This document shows positions 10,912 to 21,949 of a stretch of 64,000 nt of DNA, one piece after another. Made by a program: the position numbers and the translations under genes. The notes below the pieces were generated by a model, which was not told the origin of the DNA, ran no database searches, and was given only the letters and a program-made list of their open reading frames with translations. Each line of letters starts with the position of its first letter. Position 1 is the stretch's first letter. Source of the DNA: Rhodococcus sp. UNC23MFCrub1.1 (GTDB lineage Bacteria; Actinomycetota; Actinomycetes; Mycobacteriales; Mycobacteriaceae); the NCBI RefSeq assembly GCF_000686025.1, contig NZ_JMLQ01000004.1, positions 186,001-250,000 of the forward strand, in the 5' to 3' direction.

Positions 10912-12525
10912 TCAGACGAGCCAGGCCGCCGCGTCGGCCGGAAGCAGCCCGTCCTGCAGCGGTGCGCTGGCGAGCAGCAGCGCTCCCGGCGGCAGGGTGA
11001 TGGGCTCGGACGTGGTGTTCAGAGCGCAGATGACGCCGCCGCGGCGCCGGAACGCCAGACACCCGGGAGGGCTCCCGTACCACTCGACTCCGGGCTCGCT
11101 GAACTCCGGCCGCGCGGCCCGCAGGCTCAACGCCGTCCGATAGAGGCTCAGCATGGACTCCACGTCCTCGAGTTGGCTCTCCACGGTCAGCGGGGCCCAC
11201 TCGGCGGGAATCGGCAACCAGGTCTCCCGCGCCGTCGAGAATCCGAACGGCGGCTCGGTGCCCTCCCACGGCAGCGGGACGCGGCACGCGTCTCGTCCGC
11301 GTTCCTGGCCGCCGGATCGGAACCAGGCGGGATCCTGCAGAGCGGAGTCGGGGAGGTCCGCGTTGGGCAGCCCGAGCTCGGAGCCGTTGTAGACGAACAC
11401 GACACCGGGGAGCGCCAGCAGGACCAGGGCCATCGCGCGTGCGCGCTGCAGACCCTGCTCACCTCCGCCGTACCGGGTGACCTCGCGGTCGACGTCGTGG
11501 TTGGACAGGGTCCACGTCGGCGTGCCGCCGACACGGTCGACCGCGTCGAGCGAGTTGTCGACGGCGTCCCTGATGGCCGAGGCGTCGAACGCGGACTCGG
11601 CCAGCCGGAAGTTGAAGCCCAGGGTGAGCTCGTCGGGACGGATGTAGCGACTGAAGCGTTCGTTGTCCTGGACCCACACCTCGCCGACCGTCATCGCGCC
11701 GTCGTACTCGTCCACGACCCGGCGGATGGCGCGGTGGATCTCGTGCACCCCGTCGTCGTCGAAACGGGGGTCTCCGTCCTCGTTGCGCATCAGCTCGTTC
11801 ACGGACAGATCCATGTCCGGGAGATCCGCCGGCTTGGCCATGCCGTGGGCCACGTCGATGCGGAACCCGTCGACACCGCGGTCGAGCCAGAACCGGATCG
11901 TCGCCTCCAGGTCGGCGAGCACCTCGGGTTCGGTCCAGTTCAGATCCGGCTGCTCGGGCGCGAAGATGTGGAGGTACCACTGACCGGGTGTGCCGTCCGC
12001 CTCGGTGACGCGGTGCCACGCGGGACCGCCGAAGATGCTGGGCCAGTTGTTCGGCGGCTCGGAGCCGTCGCCCTTGCCGTCCCGGAACACGTAGCGGGCC
12101 CGCTCCGGGCTCCCGGGCGCCGCGGCCAGAGCGGCCTGGAACCATTCGTGCTGATCGCTCGTGTGGTTCGGCACCAGGTCCATCGTGACCTTCATGCCCC
12201 GCGCGTGCGCCTCCGTCACCACGGCGTCCATCGTCTCGAGAGATCCGAACAGCGGATCGATGTCGCGGGGATCGGACACGTCGTATCCGTGGTCGACCAT
12301 CGGCGACCGCATCACCGGGCTGAGCCAGAGTGCATCGACGCCGAGCAGTTCCAGGTATCCGAGCTTGTCCCGGATGCCACCCAGATCACCGATCCCGTCG
12401 CCGTCGGAGTCCGCGAACGAGCGGGGGTAGATCTGGTAGAAGACGGCGTCGGACCACCAGGGGGCCGGGGCGGACGGGCCGTCGGCGGGGGACGGGCCGG
12501 CAGACGCGTCGATCGGAGTGCTCAC
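10912..12525 (-). CDS. aglA: Alpha-glucosidase, glycoside hydrolase family 13
   Basis: The 537-residue protein is a GH13 (beta/alpha)8 hydrolase of the oligo-1,6-glucosidase/alpha-glucosidase type. It begins WWSDAVFYQIYPRSF, has the nucleophile aspartate in GFRIDVAHGM (near residue 222), the acid/base glutamate in VGEVW (near 277) and the transition-state aspartate in LSNHDVDR (near 341). It should release glucose from malto- or isomalto-oligosaccharides or trehalose-related sugars. The frame is open further upstream, but that part is unrelated to GH13, so the GTG at 12525 (VSTPIDAS) was chosen; the resulting length fits mycobacterial AglA (about 546). No ribosome-binding site is obvious. Confidence 0.87.
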   Translation of the reverse strand: MSTPIDASAGPSPADGPSAPAPWWSDAVFYQIYPRSFADSDGDGIGDLGGIRDKLGYLELLGVDALWLSPVMRSPMVDHGYDVSDPRDIDPLFGSLETMDAVVTEAHARGMKVTMDLVPNHTSDQHEWFQAALAAAPGSPERARYVFRDGKGDGSEPPNNWPSIFGGPAWHRVTEADGTPGQWYLHIFAPEQPDLNWTEPEVLADLEATIRFWLDRGVDGFRIDVAHGMAKPADLPDMDLSVNELMRNEDGDPRFDDDGVHEIHRAIRRVVDEYDGAMTVGEVWVQDNERFSRYIRPDELTLGFNFRLAESAFDASAIRDAVDNSLDAVDRVGGTPTWTLSNHDVDREVTRYGGGEQGLQRARAMALVLLALPGVVFVYNGSELGLPNADLPDSALQDPAWFRSGGQERGRDACRVPLPWEGTEPPFGFSTARETWLPIPAEWAPLTVESQLEDVESMLSLYRTALSLRAARPEFSEPGVEWYGSPPGCLAFRRRGGVICALNTTSEPITLPPGALLLASAPLQDGLLPADAAAWLV

Positions 12526-12668
12526 AGGCGCAATAGTGCCAAAGGCCGAGCCGCGAGGGGCGGTGCGCCCGTCACCACGACCCCTCCGGCCTGCCCGGCT
12601 CCCACGAGAATCACCACGCGTCCGCTGTTCATGCCATGGGGAGGTCAAGAAAATCGGAACGATCGGCG

Positions 12669-12706
12669 TGAAAACTACCCAAAGTTTGTTTGGTGGGGTA
12701 TTTTCA
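12669..12706. promoter_or_regulatory. Imperfect inverted repeat upstream of the cupin gene
   Basis: TGAAAACTACCC (12669-12680) and GGGGTATTTTCA (12695-12706) form an inverted repeat with one offset base. It is unusually AT-rich for this genome and ends 33 bp before the cupin ATG, where a promoter is expected. It may be an operator, but no regulator is assigned. Confidence 0.35.
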
Positions 12707-12739
12707 GGCGGAACTTCAAGCGACGGTAAAGGAACCTCC

Positions 12740-13171
12740 ATGACGACTCCTGTTTTCGAAGCCGTGAGTCTCGACTCCGTCGAGCTCCTGCCGGCTCCGA
12801 TCGATCCTTCGTGGATCCTCGAGGGTGCTCCCGTCGCGCGCAGCGGTCAGTGGTCCTGCAGCCCGGACACCACCACGTCGTCGTGGGTCTGGGACTGCAC
12901 CGCCGGCACCTTCAACTGGTACTTCGAGCAGGACGAGACCATCCACGTGATCGAGGGCGAGGTCGTCGTCCAGTCCGCGGGCAACGAGCCCCGCGTGCTC
13001 CGCGCCGGGGATGCCGCTCTGTTCTACGCCGGCACCTGGGCCGAGTGGCACGTGCCGCACTACGTGCGCAAGCACGCCATCCTGCGCCCGCACATCCCGC
13101 GTCCCCTGTGGTTCGCGATGCGTGTCGCCCGCAAGCTGCGGGGCAAGGGTCGCCCCGGCGCCCTCGGCTGA
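12740..13171 (+). CDS. Cupin domain protein (ureidoglycine-aminohydrolase-like cupin fold)
   Basis: The 143-residue protein is a single cupin barrel. Motif 1-like residues occur in FNWYFEQDETIHVIEGEVVV and motif 2-like residues in LRAGDAALFYAGTWAEWHV; the metal ligands are partly replaced, as in the Cupin_3 group. The C-terminus is basic (RVARKLRGKGRPG). The ATG was chosen because AAAGGAA lies at good spacing; the longer open frame upstream has no similar start. The substrate is unknown. It is convergent with glbO and has its own upstream inverted repeat. Confidence 0.7.
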   Translation: MTTPVFEAVSLDSVELLPAPIDPSWILEGAPVARSGQWSCSPDTTTSSWVWDCTAGTFNWYFEQDETIHVIEGEVVVQSAGNEPRVLRAGDAALFYAGTWAEWHVPHYVRKHAILRPHIPRPLWFAMRVARKLRGKGRPGALG

Positions 13172-13181
13172 GCGCGCAGCA

Positions 13182-13577
13182 CTACAACGGCGAGTTCACC
13201 ATCGAGTTCGCCGCCATCTCGATGTAGTCGACGAACTGCTGTCGATGCACATCGTCCATCGTGTCCGAGTCGATCGACGCCAGGGCCGTGTGCATCGCGC
13301 GCAGCCAGGCGTCGCGCTCGAACGGCCCGATGACGAACGGCGAGTGCCGCATCCGCAGACGCGGGTGGCCGCGCTCGTCCGAGTAGGTACGCGGACCACC
13401 CCAGTACTGCTCGAGGAACATGCGCATCCGGGACTCCGCCGGGCCCAGGTCCTCCTCCGGGTACAGCCGCCGCAGAATCTCGTCCCGCTCGACCTCGGCG
13501 TAGAAGCGCGCGGTCAGGGTGCGAAACGTCTCCGCACCGCCGACCGCGTCGTAGAAGGTCTGTGCCGGCTCGGTCAT
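13182..13577 (-). CDS. glbO: Group II truncated hemoglobin (trHbO)
   Basis: The 131-residue protein is a 2-over-2 globin. Residues align with M. tuberculosis trHbO with a constant offset: Tyr26 (B10), Tyr39 (CD1), proximal His78 (F8) and Trp91 (G8), the set that defines group II. It binds oxygen very tightly and is linked in mycobacteria to membrane respiration and nitrosative or oxidative stress. It follows the mscS gene on the same strand by 20 bp, so the two are probably cotranscribed. The ATG was chosen by comparison with the 128-residue homologue. Confidence 0.92.
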   Translation of the reverse strand: MTEPAQTFYDAVGGAETFRTLTARFYAEVERDEILRRLYPEEDLGPAESRMRMFLEQYWGGPRTYSDERGHPRLRMRHSPFVIGPFERDAWLRAMHTALASIDSDTMDDVHRQQFVDYIEMAANSMVNSPL

Positions 13578-13597
13578 GGCTCCATTGTTCTCCACGA

Positions 13598-14551
13598 TCA
13601 CGTGCTCATACTCGGGGCGGGTCCGAAGGGCCGCCCGTTGGGGTAGGGCGCCGCGATGCCGGACTCGTCGAAGGCGTCCAGGATCTGACGATGCAACTGG
13701 CGCTGCACGGCCCACTGCCGGCCGGGTCGGACCTTGATGGTCAGGCGCAGCGTCACCGTGTCCGACGTGACGGCGTCGACGCCGAGCATCTGCGGGGCCT
13801 CGAGAATGTCCTCCTGGAACTCGCCACGCTCGATGGACTCGCGCGCCGTGCGCTCGGCCACCTCGCACGCGACGTCGATGTCGGCGGAATGACTGACGGG
13901 GAGGTCCAACACCGCGACGGCGTGACCCTGGCTCATGTTGCCGACACGCAGCACCTCGCCGTTGCGGACGTACCAGAGCGTCCCGGAGATGTCGCGGACC
14001 GTGGTGACCCGCAGGCCCACGGTCTCGACCGTGCCCGATGCCTCGCCGAGATCGACGATGTCGCCGACTCCGTACTGGTCCTCGAGCAGCATGAAGATGC
14101 CGGAGAGGAAGTCGCGGACGAGGTTCTGCGCGCCGAAACCGAGCGCGACACCCACGATGCCTGCGGACGCGATGAAGGGGGCGACGTTCACACCGACGAT
14201 GGAGAGCGCGGAGAGCACGAACCAGACCAGGATGCCGACGGAGACCGCCGACTTGAGCACCGAACCGATGGTGCGGGCGCGCTGGTTGCGGCGCTCGTTC
14301 AGGATGGTGGTGGTGACGCCGGCGGGGGCACGTTCGCGCAGCGGCCTCAGCAGGGGCGGTTTACCCGCAGCGCTGCGACCCGCGCCGGGTGAGCGGCTGG
14401 TGAACCGGTCGATCATGCGGTGCAGGATGTAACGCAGAACCACGGCGAGCAGGGCGTACCCCAGAACCTGGAGCGGGCGTTGGATCAGCCAGTCGCGACC
14501 GGTGTCGGAGAGCGAGAGGGCGAGGACGTCGTTCGGGTCGAAGGAATACAC
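13598..14551 (-). CDS. MscS-family mechanosensitive ion channel
   Basis: The 317-residue protein has an N-terminal helix (about residues 25-45), a second around 95-120 and the pore helix typical of MscS ([21 protein letters not shown], about 130-150), followed by the beta domain ([23 protein letters not shown]) and the alpha/beta C-terminal domain. It should open under membrane tension and release solutes on hypo-osmotic shock. The GTG start lies 6 nt after TAGACT, so the message is probably leaderless. It heads an operon with glbO. Confidence 0.9.
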   Translation of the reverse strand: MYSFDPNDVLALSLSDTGRDWLIQRPLQVLGYALLAVVLRYILHRMIDRFTSRSPGAGRSAAGKPPLLRPLRERAPAGVTTTILNERRNQRARTIGSVLKSAVSVGILVWFVLSALSIVGVNVAPFIASAGIVGVALGFGAQNLVRDFLSGIFMLLEDQYGVGDIVDLGEASGTVETVGLRVTTVRDISGTLWYVRNGEVLRVGNMSQGHAVAVLDLPVSHSADIDVACEVAERTARESIERGEFQEDILEAPQMLGVDAVTSDTVTLRLTIKVRPGRQWAVQRQLHRQILDAFDESGIAAPYPNGRPFGPAPSMST

Positions 14552-14557
14552 CCGAAA

Positions 14558-14563
14558 AGTCTA
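14558..14563 (-). promoter_or_regulatory. -10 hexamer TAGACT of mscS-glbO
   Basis: TAGACT on the minus strand is followed by 6 nt and the GTG start. No ribosome-binding site is present, as expected for a leaderless transcript. Confidence 0.5.
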
Positions 14564-14787
14564 CGGATCTCCTCGGCGCACGCCACCTGTCACCACCCGT
14601 CTCGGCACCCACCCCGCCACCCGTGCGGGGGGACACCCGGAGTTCACCGCGTGGCCGTCGGCCGGACCTCGAATGAGCGTGCGAACGGCACCGATTCGTG
14701 ATGCACTGTGGTTGGTCTTCACGTGCGGGCGGTGGCTGTCGCAAACCAGTGGTAGTCGCGCCGCGCGCAGTGGTCACTGGAGGTGGC

Positions 14788-15510
14788 ATGAAGAAGAGCG
14801 GGACTGTCGCGAAGGTTCGGGCCGGGCATCGACAACTGTCGCCCACCGACGCCGTGCAGGGCGGCGCGTCGGGGGCGCGACCCCAGTCCGAACACCCTGT
14901 CGTCTTCGGCGGCGCGTCGTTGCACGCCGTCACCGATCACTCCGATCCGGCCGACGTCGACGGGCACCTCGATCACGAGGACGCCGTCCCCGCCTGGGTG
15001 AAGCGGCGCGTACTCCTCCTGAACGCCACGTTCGAACCACTCACCGCGCTGCCCATGCGGCGTGCCGTCGTCCTGCTGGTCTGCGAGAAGGCCGTCGTGG
15101 TGCACGACGACGACGACGGTCCCGTCGTTCACTCGGCGGACATCGCTCTGCAGGTGCCGTCGGTCATCCGCCTCCGCTCGTACGTGCGGGTGCCCTACCG
15201 GGCGCGCATCCCGATGACGCGGGCGGCTCTGATGCATCGGGACCGTTTCCGGTGCGCGTACTGCGGTTCCAAGGCCGAGACCATCGACCACGTGGTGCCG
15301 CGCAGTCGCGGCGGCGGTCACTCCTGGGAGAACTGCGTCGCGTGCTGCGCTTCCTGCAATCACCGCAAGGCGGACAAGATGCTCAGCGAGCTGGGGTGGA
15401 CCCTGCGCGCCGCGCTGGTCCCGCCGAAGGGTCCGCACTGGCGACTGCTCGCGAGCATCAAGGAACTCGATCCCACCTGGCTGCCGTACCTGGGTGAGGG
15501 CGCGGCCTGA
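14788..15510 (+). CDS. HNH endonuclease domain protein
   Basis: The 240-residue protein has a divergent N-terminal region and an HNH/McrA-like nuclease motif at about residues 151-205: CAYCG, the IDHVVPRSRGG core with catalytic His, and CCASCNHRKADK supplying zinc cysteines and the last His. VLLLNATFEPL upstream is typical of a widely conserved actinobacterial HNH family of unknown biological role. The ATG follows GGAGG. In M. tuberculosis the positional equivalent is Rv2469c. Its conservation beside ctaJ and pepN suggests a housekeeping function rather than a mobile-element nuclease. Confidence 0.85.
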   Translation: MKKSGTVAKVRAGHRQLSPTDAVQGGASGARPQSEHPVVFGGASLHAVTDHSDPADVDGHLDHEDAVPAWVKRRVLLLNATFEPLTALPMRRAVVLLVCEKAVVVHDDDDGPVVHSADIALQVPSVIRLRSYVRVPYRARIPMTRAALMHRDRFRCAYCGSKAETIDHVVPRSRGGGHSWENCVACCASCNHRKADKMLSELGWTLRAALVPPKGPHWRLLASIKELDPTWLPYLGEGAA

Positions 15511-15521
15511 CACCCGTCCAC

Positions 15522-15527
15522 TAAGGT
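15522..15527 (+). promoter_or_regulatory. -10 hexamer TAAGGT of the ctaJ-like gene
   Basis: TAAGGT is followed by 7 nt and GTG at 15535. This spacing favours that GTG over the GTG at 15526, which would overlap the hexamer. Confidence 0.45.
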
Positions 15528-15534
15528 GATGGGC

Positions 15535-15804
15535 GTGAGCATCCTCGAAACCGCGCTGATCTTCGGACTGATTCCGTTGGCACTGTTCCTCGCGCTCTTC
15601 GTGTTCGCGAAGATCACGTCGACCGATCCCGCGCCGCGTCCCGCCCCCTACCGACTCGGGCAGCAGTGGGACCACGCCCCGGTGCTGTGGTCGGCCACGG
15701 ACGAGGTGACGCCGTACTCGCAGCACGCTGCGCATTCGACACACGCCGAACTCACCGCGGGTTCGGCTTCGCTGGTAGGAGGCCGGGCAAGTGGCAAGTG
15801 GTGA
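15535..15804 (+). CDS. ctaJ: Probable aa3-type cytochrome oxidase subunit CtaJ
   Basis: The 89-residue protein has one N-terminal membrane helix (LIFGLIPLALFLALFVFA) and a hydrophilic tail with the conserved-looking YRLGQQWDHAPVLW. Size, topology and position between the HNH and DUF5130 genes fit CtaJ (MSMEG_4693), an accessory subunit seen in the mycobacterial bc1-aa3 supercomplex structure; this identification is by memory of context, not by alignment. The start at 15535 is chosen from the promoter hexamer. The 3' end overlaps the next gene by 14 nt. Confidence 0.6.
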   Translation: MSILETALIFGLIPLALFLALFVFAKITSTDPAPRPAPYRLGQQWDHAPVLWSATDEVTPYSQHAAHSTHAELTAGSASLVGGRASGKW

Positions 15805-16273
15805 ACTCTCGACCCGTCGGATCGACGAGGAGAACCTTCCCGTCGGCCATGTGGTGACCGCGAGCGGTCGAGTCTCCGGTGTGCACCAGGTGGGCACCGT
15901 CAACCCCGACCTGTCCCCGTTCGCGACCGACGAGCTGATCCAGCTCGACGAGTCGCTCATCGAGGCCACCCGCCGTACGGGCATCCGCTTCAACGTGCTG
16001 GTCGGTGACCTCGGCTCCGACACCGCCGCGGGTGCGGACGCCGCTCTCGCGGGAACGCCCGAGGCCGAGTACTCGGTGCTCATCGCGGTCTCACCGAACC
16101 AGCACGCCATCGAGGTTCGTTCCGGTCGAGGCGTCGCCCATCTCGTCGACGACCGCATCGCGCAGCTCGGTATCACCGCGGCCACGGGATCCTTCCGTGA
16201 CGGCGACCTGATCGACGGCCTCGTCGCCGCCGTGCGCGTCATGAGCGCGGCGATCACCGGCCCGTCCGCCTGA
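15791..16273 (+). CDS. DUF5130 / TPM-like domain protein
   Basis: The 160-residue soluble protein has an alternating alpha/beta pattern similar to TPM-domain proteins (RTGIRFNVLVGDLG, then YSVLIAVSPNQHAIEVRSG and a C-terminal helix ending VRVMSAAI). It matches the actinobacterial DUF5130 family found beside pepN, Rv2468c in M. tuberculosis. Function is unknown; related TPM domains act in photosystem or membrane-complex maintenance in other organisms. A TAGGAGG site precedes the GTG, which overlaps ctaJ. Confidence 0.75.
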   Translation: MASGELSTRRIDEENLPVGHVVTASGRVSGVHQVGTVNPDLSPFATDELIQLDESLIEATRRTGIRFNVLVGDLGSDTAAGADAALAGTPEAEYSVLIAVSPNQHAIEVRSGRGVAHLVDDRIAQLGITAATGSFRDGDLIDGLVAAVRVMSAAITGPSA

Positions 16274-16296
16274 CACGGCGCCACCCCGGCACAGAG

Positions 16297-16334
16297 ACAA
16301 GGGCCCATCATCCGCGAGGATGATGGGCCCTTGT
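16297..16334. terminator. Bidirectional terminator between DUF5130 gene and pepN
   Basis: ACAAGGGCCCATCATCC and its exact complement form a 17-bp stem with a GCGA loop. It lies between two convergent genes, so it can stop transcription from both sides. Confidence 0.85.
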
Positions 16335-16355
16335 CCGTGCGCGAGTCAGGTGCGG

Positions 16356-18938
<2,583 letters not shown>

Positions 18939-19126
18939 GTGCACCCTTTCTGTCGATTTCTTCTGCCACCGCCGAACTGCGGTCGCGGCTGTGTCCATCC
19001 CATCATGACGCCGGTCGCCGCGGGCGGGTAGAACAGGTGTGCAGAGTTCGTGTCACCGGCCCACTGTGCGGGACGCTCCGCAGACCAGCCGAACACCGAG
19101 CACTACCCGACGACGAAAGGACCGAC

Positions 19127-19738
19127 GTGAGCGATAGCAAGGACGTGGCAGATTTCTGGTTCGACCCGCTCTGCCCGTGGTGCTGGATCACCTCGCGCTG
19201 GATTCTCGAGGTGGCGAAGGTTCGCGACATCGAGACGAACTTCCACGTCATGAGCCTGGCGGTCCTCAACGAGGGACGCGATCTTCCCGACGAGTACCAG
19301 GACATGATGAAGAAGGCGTGGGGTCCCGTCCGCGTCGCGATCGCGGCCGCGCAGGAGAAGGGCGACGAGATCCTCGCGCCGCTCTACACCGAGATGGGGA
19401 CGCGAATCCACAACGAGGGCAACAAGGACTTCCCGGACGTGATCCAGAAGTCGCTCGCTGCACTGGACCTCCCGGCCTCGTTGGCCGAGGCGGCCGCGAG
19501 CAGTGAGTTCGACGACGCGCTGCGCAAGAGCCACCACGCGGGAATGGACAAGGTGGGCAAGGACGTCGGCACGCCGACCATCCACGTCAACGGTGTCGCC
19601 TTCTTCGGTCCCGTGCTGTCGAGGATCCCGCGCGGCGAGGAGGCCGGCAAGCTGTGGGACGCGTCGGTGATCTTCGCGTCGTACCCGCACTTCTTCGAGC
19701 TCAAGCGTTCTCGCAACGAGGACCCGCAGTTCGACTGA
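19127..19738 (+). CDS. DsbA-family mycothiol-dependent reductase (mycoredoxin-2 type)
   Basis: The 203-residue protein has a thioredoxin fold with a helical insertion. The active site is Cys16-Pro-Trp-Cys19 (DPLCPWCW), and the cis-proline lies in VGTPTIHV. It corresponds to Rv2466c of M. tuberculosis, a mycothiol-dependent oxidoreductase that answers oxidative stress and activates some nitro prodrugs. There is no signal peptide, so it is cytoplasmic, unlike true DsbA. GTG follows AAAGG by 6 nt. Neighbour order (pepN, this gene, rpiB, nei2) is the same as in mycobacteria. Confidence 0.85.
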   Translation: MSDSKDVADFWFDPLCPWCWITSRWILEVAKVRDIETNFHVMSLAVLNEGRDLPDEYQDMMKKAWGPVRVAIAAAQEKGDEILAPLYTEMGTRIHNEGNKDFPDVIQKSLAALDLPASLAEAAASSEFDDALRKSHHAGMDKVGKDVGTPTIHVNGVAFFGPVLSRIPRGEEAGKLWDASVIFASYPHFFELKRSRNEDPQFD

Positions 19739-19746
19739 GTCGACCG

Positions 19747-19777
19747 CGCACCCCGTCGGTGATTCCGGCGGGGTGCG
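19747..19777. terminator. Bidirectional terminator between the DsbA-like and DUF429 genes
   Basis: CGCACCCCG (19747-19755) and CGGGGTGCG (19769-19777) form a 9-bp stem in the 39-bp gap between two convergent genes. Confidence 0.65.
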
Positions 19778-20488
19778 TCAGACCACGATGAGGTCGGGAC
19801 GGCCGCGGCGATCGCGAGTGCCGTCCCCGAACTCCAGTGCCTCGCCGCCGAGCCAGCGACGCGCGGACCAGGCGGCCGCCACCGCGTCGAGTACGTCGTC
19901 CATCGCGGGCCCGTCCTCGATCGCACTCGTGGCCTCCAGCAGCGCCGGCACGTCCACCACCACCGAGAGTGCTTGCAGCCGTTGCGCGATGCCGCGGGCT
20001 CGTTTCTTCGACGTGAAGCGGGTGGCGGGGGCGAGTGCCCGGAACGACGATTCCGGGTGCACCTCGATCACCCGCGCGATGTCGGGGTCGGCCGCGTCCC
20101 AGGCCCGGATGTGGTCGGTGAGGTACCAGGACTGCTTGCTGATGGCCTTGCCCGTGCGGGCGCGGGCGATCACGCAGGCGTCCTCCCAGGAGGCCGCCCA
20201 CACCGCGTCGCGTACCGGCGTGGGGAAGAGCGACGATCGCGCCGGGCCCAGGAACGTCCGAACCTGGAGTTCGCTCGCCCGCACTCCGGCGTCGGGAACG
20301 GTCAGCGGCATGTCGACCCCGACGGCCGCGCAGTCCCGGGTGGTGTCCAGGACGGCCGCGACGGTGTCGACCAGGGTCAACGACACTCGTCCCTCGTGGA
20401 GGCGAGCCACCACCCACCGGCCCGCGGCGCCGTCCACCCCGGCGACGGGGCCCCACCCGCACGGTGGCGTCGGGGCGGAGGGGGGCAC
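19778..20488 (-). CDS. DUF429 protein, predicted RNase H-like nuclease fold
   Basis: The 236-residue protein opens with a strand carrying an acidic residue (VAGVDGAAGRWVVA) and continues with VGVDMPLTVPD, then RPARSSLFPTPVRDAV-like and a terminal DVLDAVAAAWSA helix. This pattern of spaced acidic residues is that of DUF429, predicted to adopt the RNase H fold. No activity is established. The GTG start is 7 nt from TAGAGT, so it is probably leaderless. It is divergent from rpiB with only 16 bp between start codons. Confidence 0.75.
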   Translation of the reverse strand: MPPSAPTPPCGWGPVAGVDGAAGRWVVARLHEGRVSLTLVDTVAAVLDTTRDCAAVGVDMPLTVPDAGVRASELQVRTFLGPARSSLFPTPVRDAVWAASWEDACVIARARTGKAISKQSWYLTDHIRAWDAADPDIARVIEVHPESSFRALAPATRFTSKKRARGIAQRLQALSVVVDVPALLEATSAIEDGPAMDDVLDAVAAAWSARRWLGGEALEFGDGTRDRRGRPDLIVV

Positions 20489-20495
20489 CTGTCAA

Positions 20496-20501
20496 ACTCT
20501 A
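20496..20501 (-). promoter_or_regulatory. -10 hexamer TAGAGT of the DUF429 gene
   Basis: TAGAGT on the minus strand is followed by 7 nt and the GTG start. The hexamer ends 4 bp before the rpiB ATG on the other strand, so the two transcription starts must nearly collide. Confidence 0.5.
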
Positions 20502-20504
20502 GCC

Positions 20505-21002
20505 ATGCGCGTATACCTGGGTGCCGATCACGCCGGCTTCGAGTTCAAGAATCAGATCATCGACCACCTGCGGGAATCGGGACACGAGCCGATCGACTGC
20601 GGTGCGTTCACGTATGACGCGGTGGACGACTACCCGGCGTTCTGCATCGAGGCGGCTCGCCGCACGGTCGCTGACCCGGAGAGCCTCGGACTGGTGCTCG
20701 GTGGCTCCGGCAACGGTGAGCAGATCGCGGCCAACAAGGTCCCCGGCGCGCGGTGTGCTCTCGCCTGGAGCGTCGAGACGGCCCAGCTCGCGCGTCAGCA
20801 CAACAAGGCGCAGCTGATCGGCATCGGCGGCCGCATGCACACGCTGCCCGAGGCGCTCGCGATCGTGGACGCGTTCCTCGAGACCCCGTGGTCGGGCGAG
20901 GAGCGCCACCAGCGCCGCATCGACATCCTGTCCGAGTACGAGCGCACCGGCGACGCGCCGGCCGTTCCCGGTGCACCCTCGGCCGACGGCGGCTCCGAAT
21001 AA
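20505..21002 (+). CDS. rpiB: Ribose-5-phosphate isomerase B
   Basis: The 165-residue protein begins RVYLGADHAGFEFKN and has the phosphate and catalytic loop GLVLGGSGNGEQIAANK. The usual E. coli catalytic cysteine is replaced by serine (Ser68) with Glu72 after it, which is the actinobacterial variant seen in M. tuberculosis RpiB. It interconverts ribose 5-phosphate and ribulose 5-phosphate in the pentose phosphate pathway. No ribosome-binding site is visible before the ATG, so it may also be leaderless. It is followed by nei2 at 39 bp. Confidence 0.92.
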   Translation: MRVYLGADHAGFEFKNQIIDHLRESGHEPIDCGAFTYDAVDDYPAFCIEAARRTVADPESLGLVLGGSGNGEQIAANKVPGARCALAWSVETAQLARQHNKAQLIGIGGRMHTLPEALAIVDAFLETPWSGEERHQRRIDILSEYERTGDAPAVPGAPSADGGSE

Positions 21003-21041
21003 GAGGGTCCGCACCACAGCCCGAGTAGTCAGGTACCACCC

Positions 21042-21839
21042 ATGCCCGAGGGGCACACTCTCCATCGTCTGGCGCGACTGCACCAGAAGCGTTTCGGCGG
21101 CCAGGTCATCGAGGTGTCCAGTCCGCAGGGACGTTTCGTCGACGGCGCCGAGTGGGTCTCCGGGCATGTCCTGAAGCGCGCCGACGCCTGGGGCAAGCAT
21201 CTGCTCCACCGGTACGACAACGGGGCGATCGTCCACGTCCACCTGGGGCTGTACGGAAAGTTCGGCGAGCAGTCCGTTCCCATGAAGGAGCCCGTCGGCC
21301 AGGTGCGGATGCGCATGGTGGGGGAGGAGTACGGCACCGACCTGCGCGGCCCCACCCGCTGCGAGATCTTCGACGACACTCAGGTCGACGCGCTGGTGGC
21401 GCGCCTGGGTCCCGATCCGCTGCGCAAGGAGTCCGACCCGGAGAAGGCCTTCCACCGGATCCACAAGTCGGCCATGGCGGTCGGCGCGTTGCTGATGGAG
21501 CAGGACGTCATCGCCGGCATCGGCAACGTCTACCGAGCCGAGCTGCTGTTCCGGCACCGCGTGAGCCCGTTCCGCACCGGCAAGCACCTCGACCACGAGG
21601 AGTGGGACGAGATGTGGACGGATCTCGTCGAGTTGATGAAGGTGGGCGTGCGACGCGGGCGCATCATCACGCTGGACAAGGAACACGACTCGGGCACCGG
21701 GTCGCGAGGACCGGGACGCCCGCGTTCCTACGTCTACAAGCGGAACGGCCAGCCGTGCCTGATCTGCGGCACGACGATTCTCACCGCGGACATGAAGGGC
21801 CGCAACCTCTTCTGGTGCCCGACGTGTCAGGCGACGTGA
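21042..21839 (+). CDS. nei2: DNA glycosylase of the Fpg/Nei family (Nei2)
   Basis: The 265-residue protein starts MPEGHTLHR, giving the catalytic Pro2-Glu3 after Met removal. The helix-two-turn-helix region contains the conserved QDVIAGIGNVYRAE, and a C-terminal zinc finger is formed by CLICGTT and CPTC. It excises oxidised pyrimidines and cuts the abasic site. Length fits mycobacterial Nei2 (Rv2464c, 268 residues). It is probably cotranscribed with rpiB. Confidence 0.9.
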   Translation: MPEGHTLHRLARLHQKRFGGQVIEVSSPQGRFVDGAEWVSGHVLKRADAWGKHLLHRYDNGAIVHVHLGLYGKFGEQSVPMKEPVGQVRMRMVGEEYGTDLRGPTRCEIFDDTQVDALVARLGPDPLRKESDPEKAFHRIHKSAMAVGALLMEQDVIAGIGNVYRAELLFRHRVSPFRTGKHLDHEEWDEMWTDLVELMKVGVRRGRIITLDKEHDSGTGSRGPGRPRSYVYKRNGQPCLICGTTILTADMKGRNLFWCPTCQAT

Positions 21840-21949
21840 GGTCGGTCGAGCGCTGATCCGTCCGCACACGTTCCGGGGGCGCGCACCCGGTTCCGCTGAC
21901 TGGACGGGGTGCACGGCACCGGGGGTGTGCGGACCGGCGCCCGTGGAGG

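Noticed and set aside
12526..12741. A longer N-terminus for the alpha-glucosidase (start at 12741)
   Set aside because: The extra 72 residues do not resemble GH13 proteins and cover the promoter region of the divergent cupin gene.
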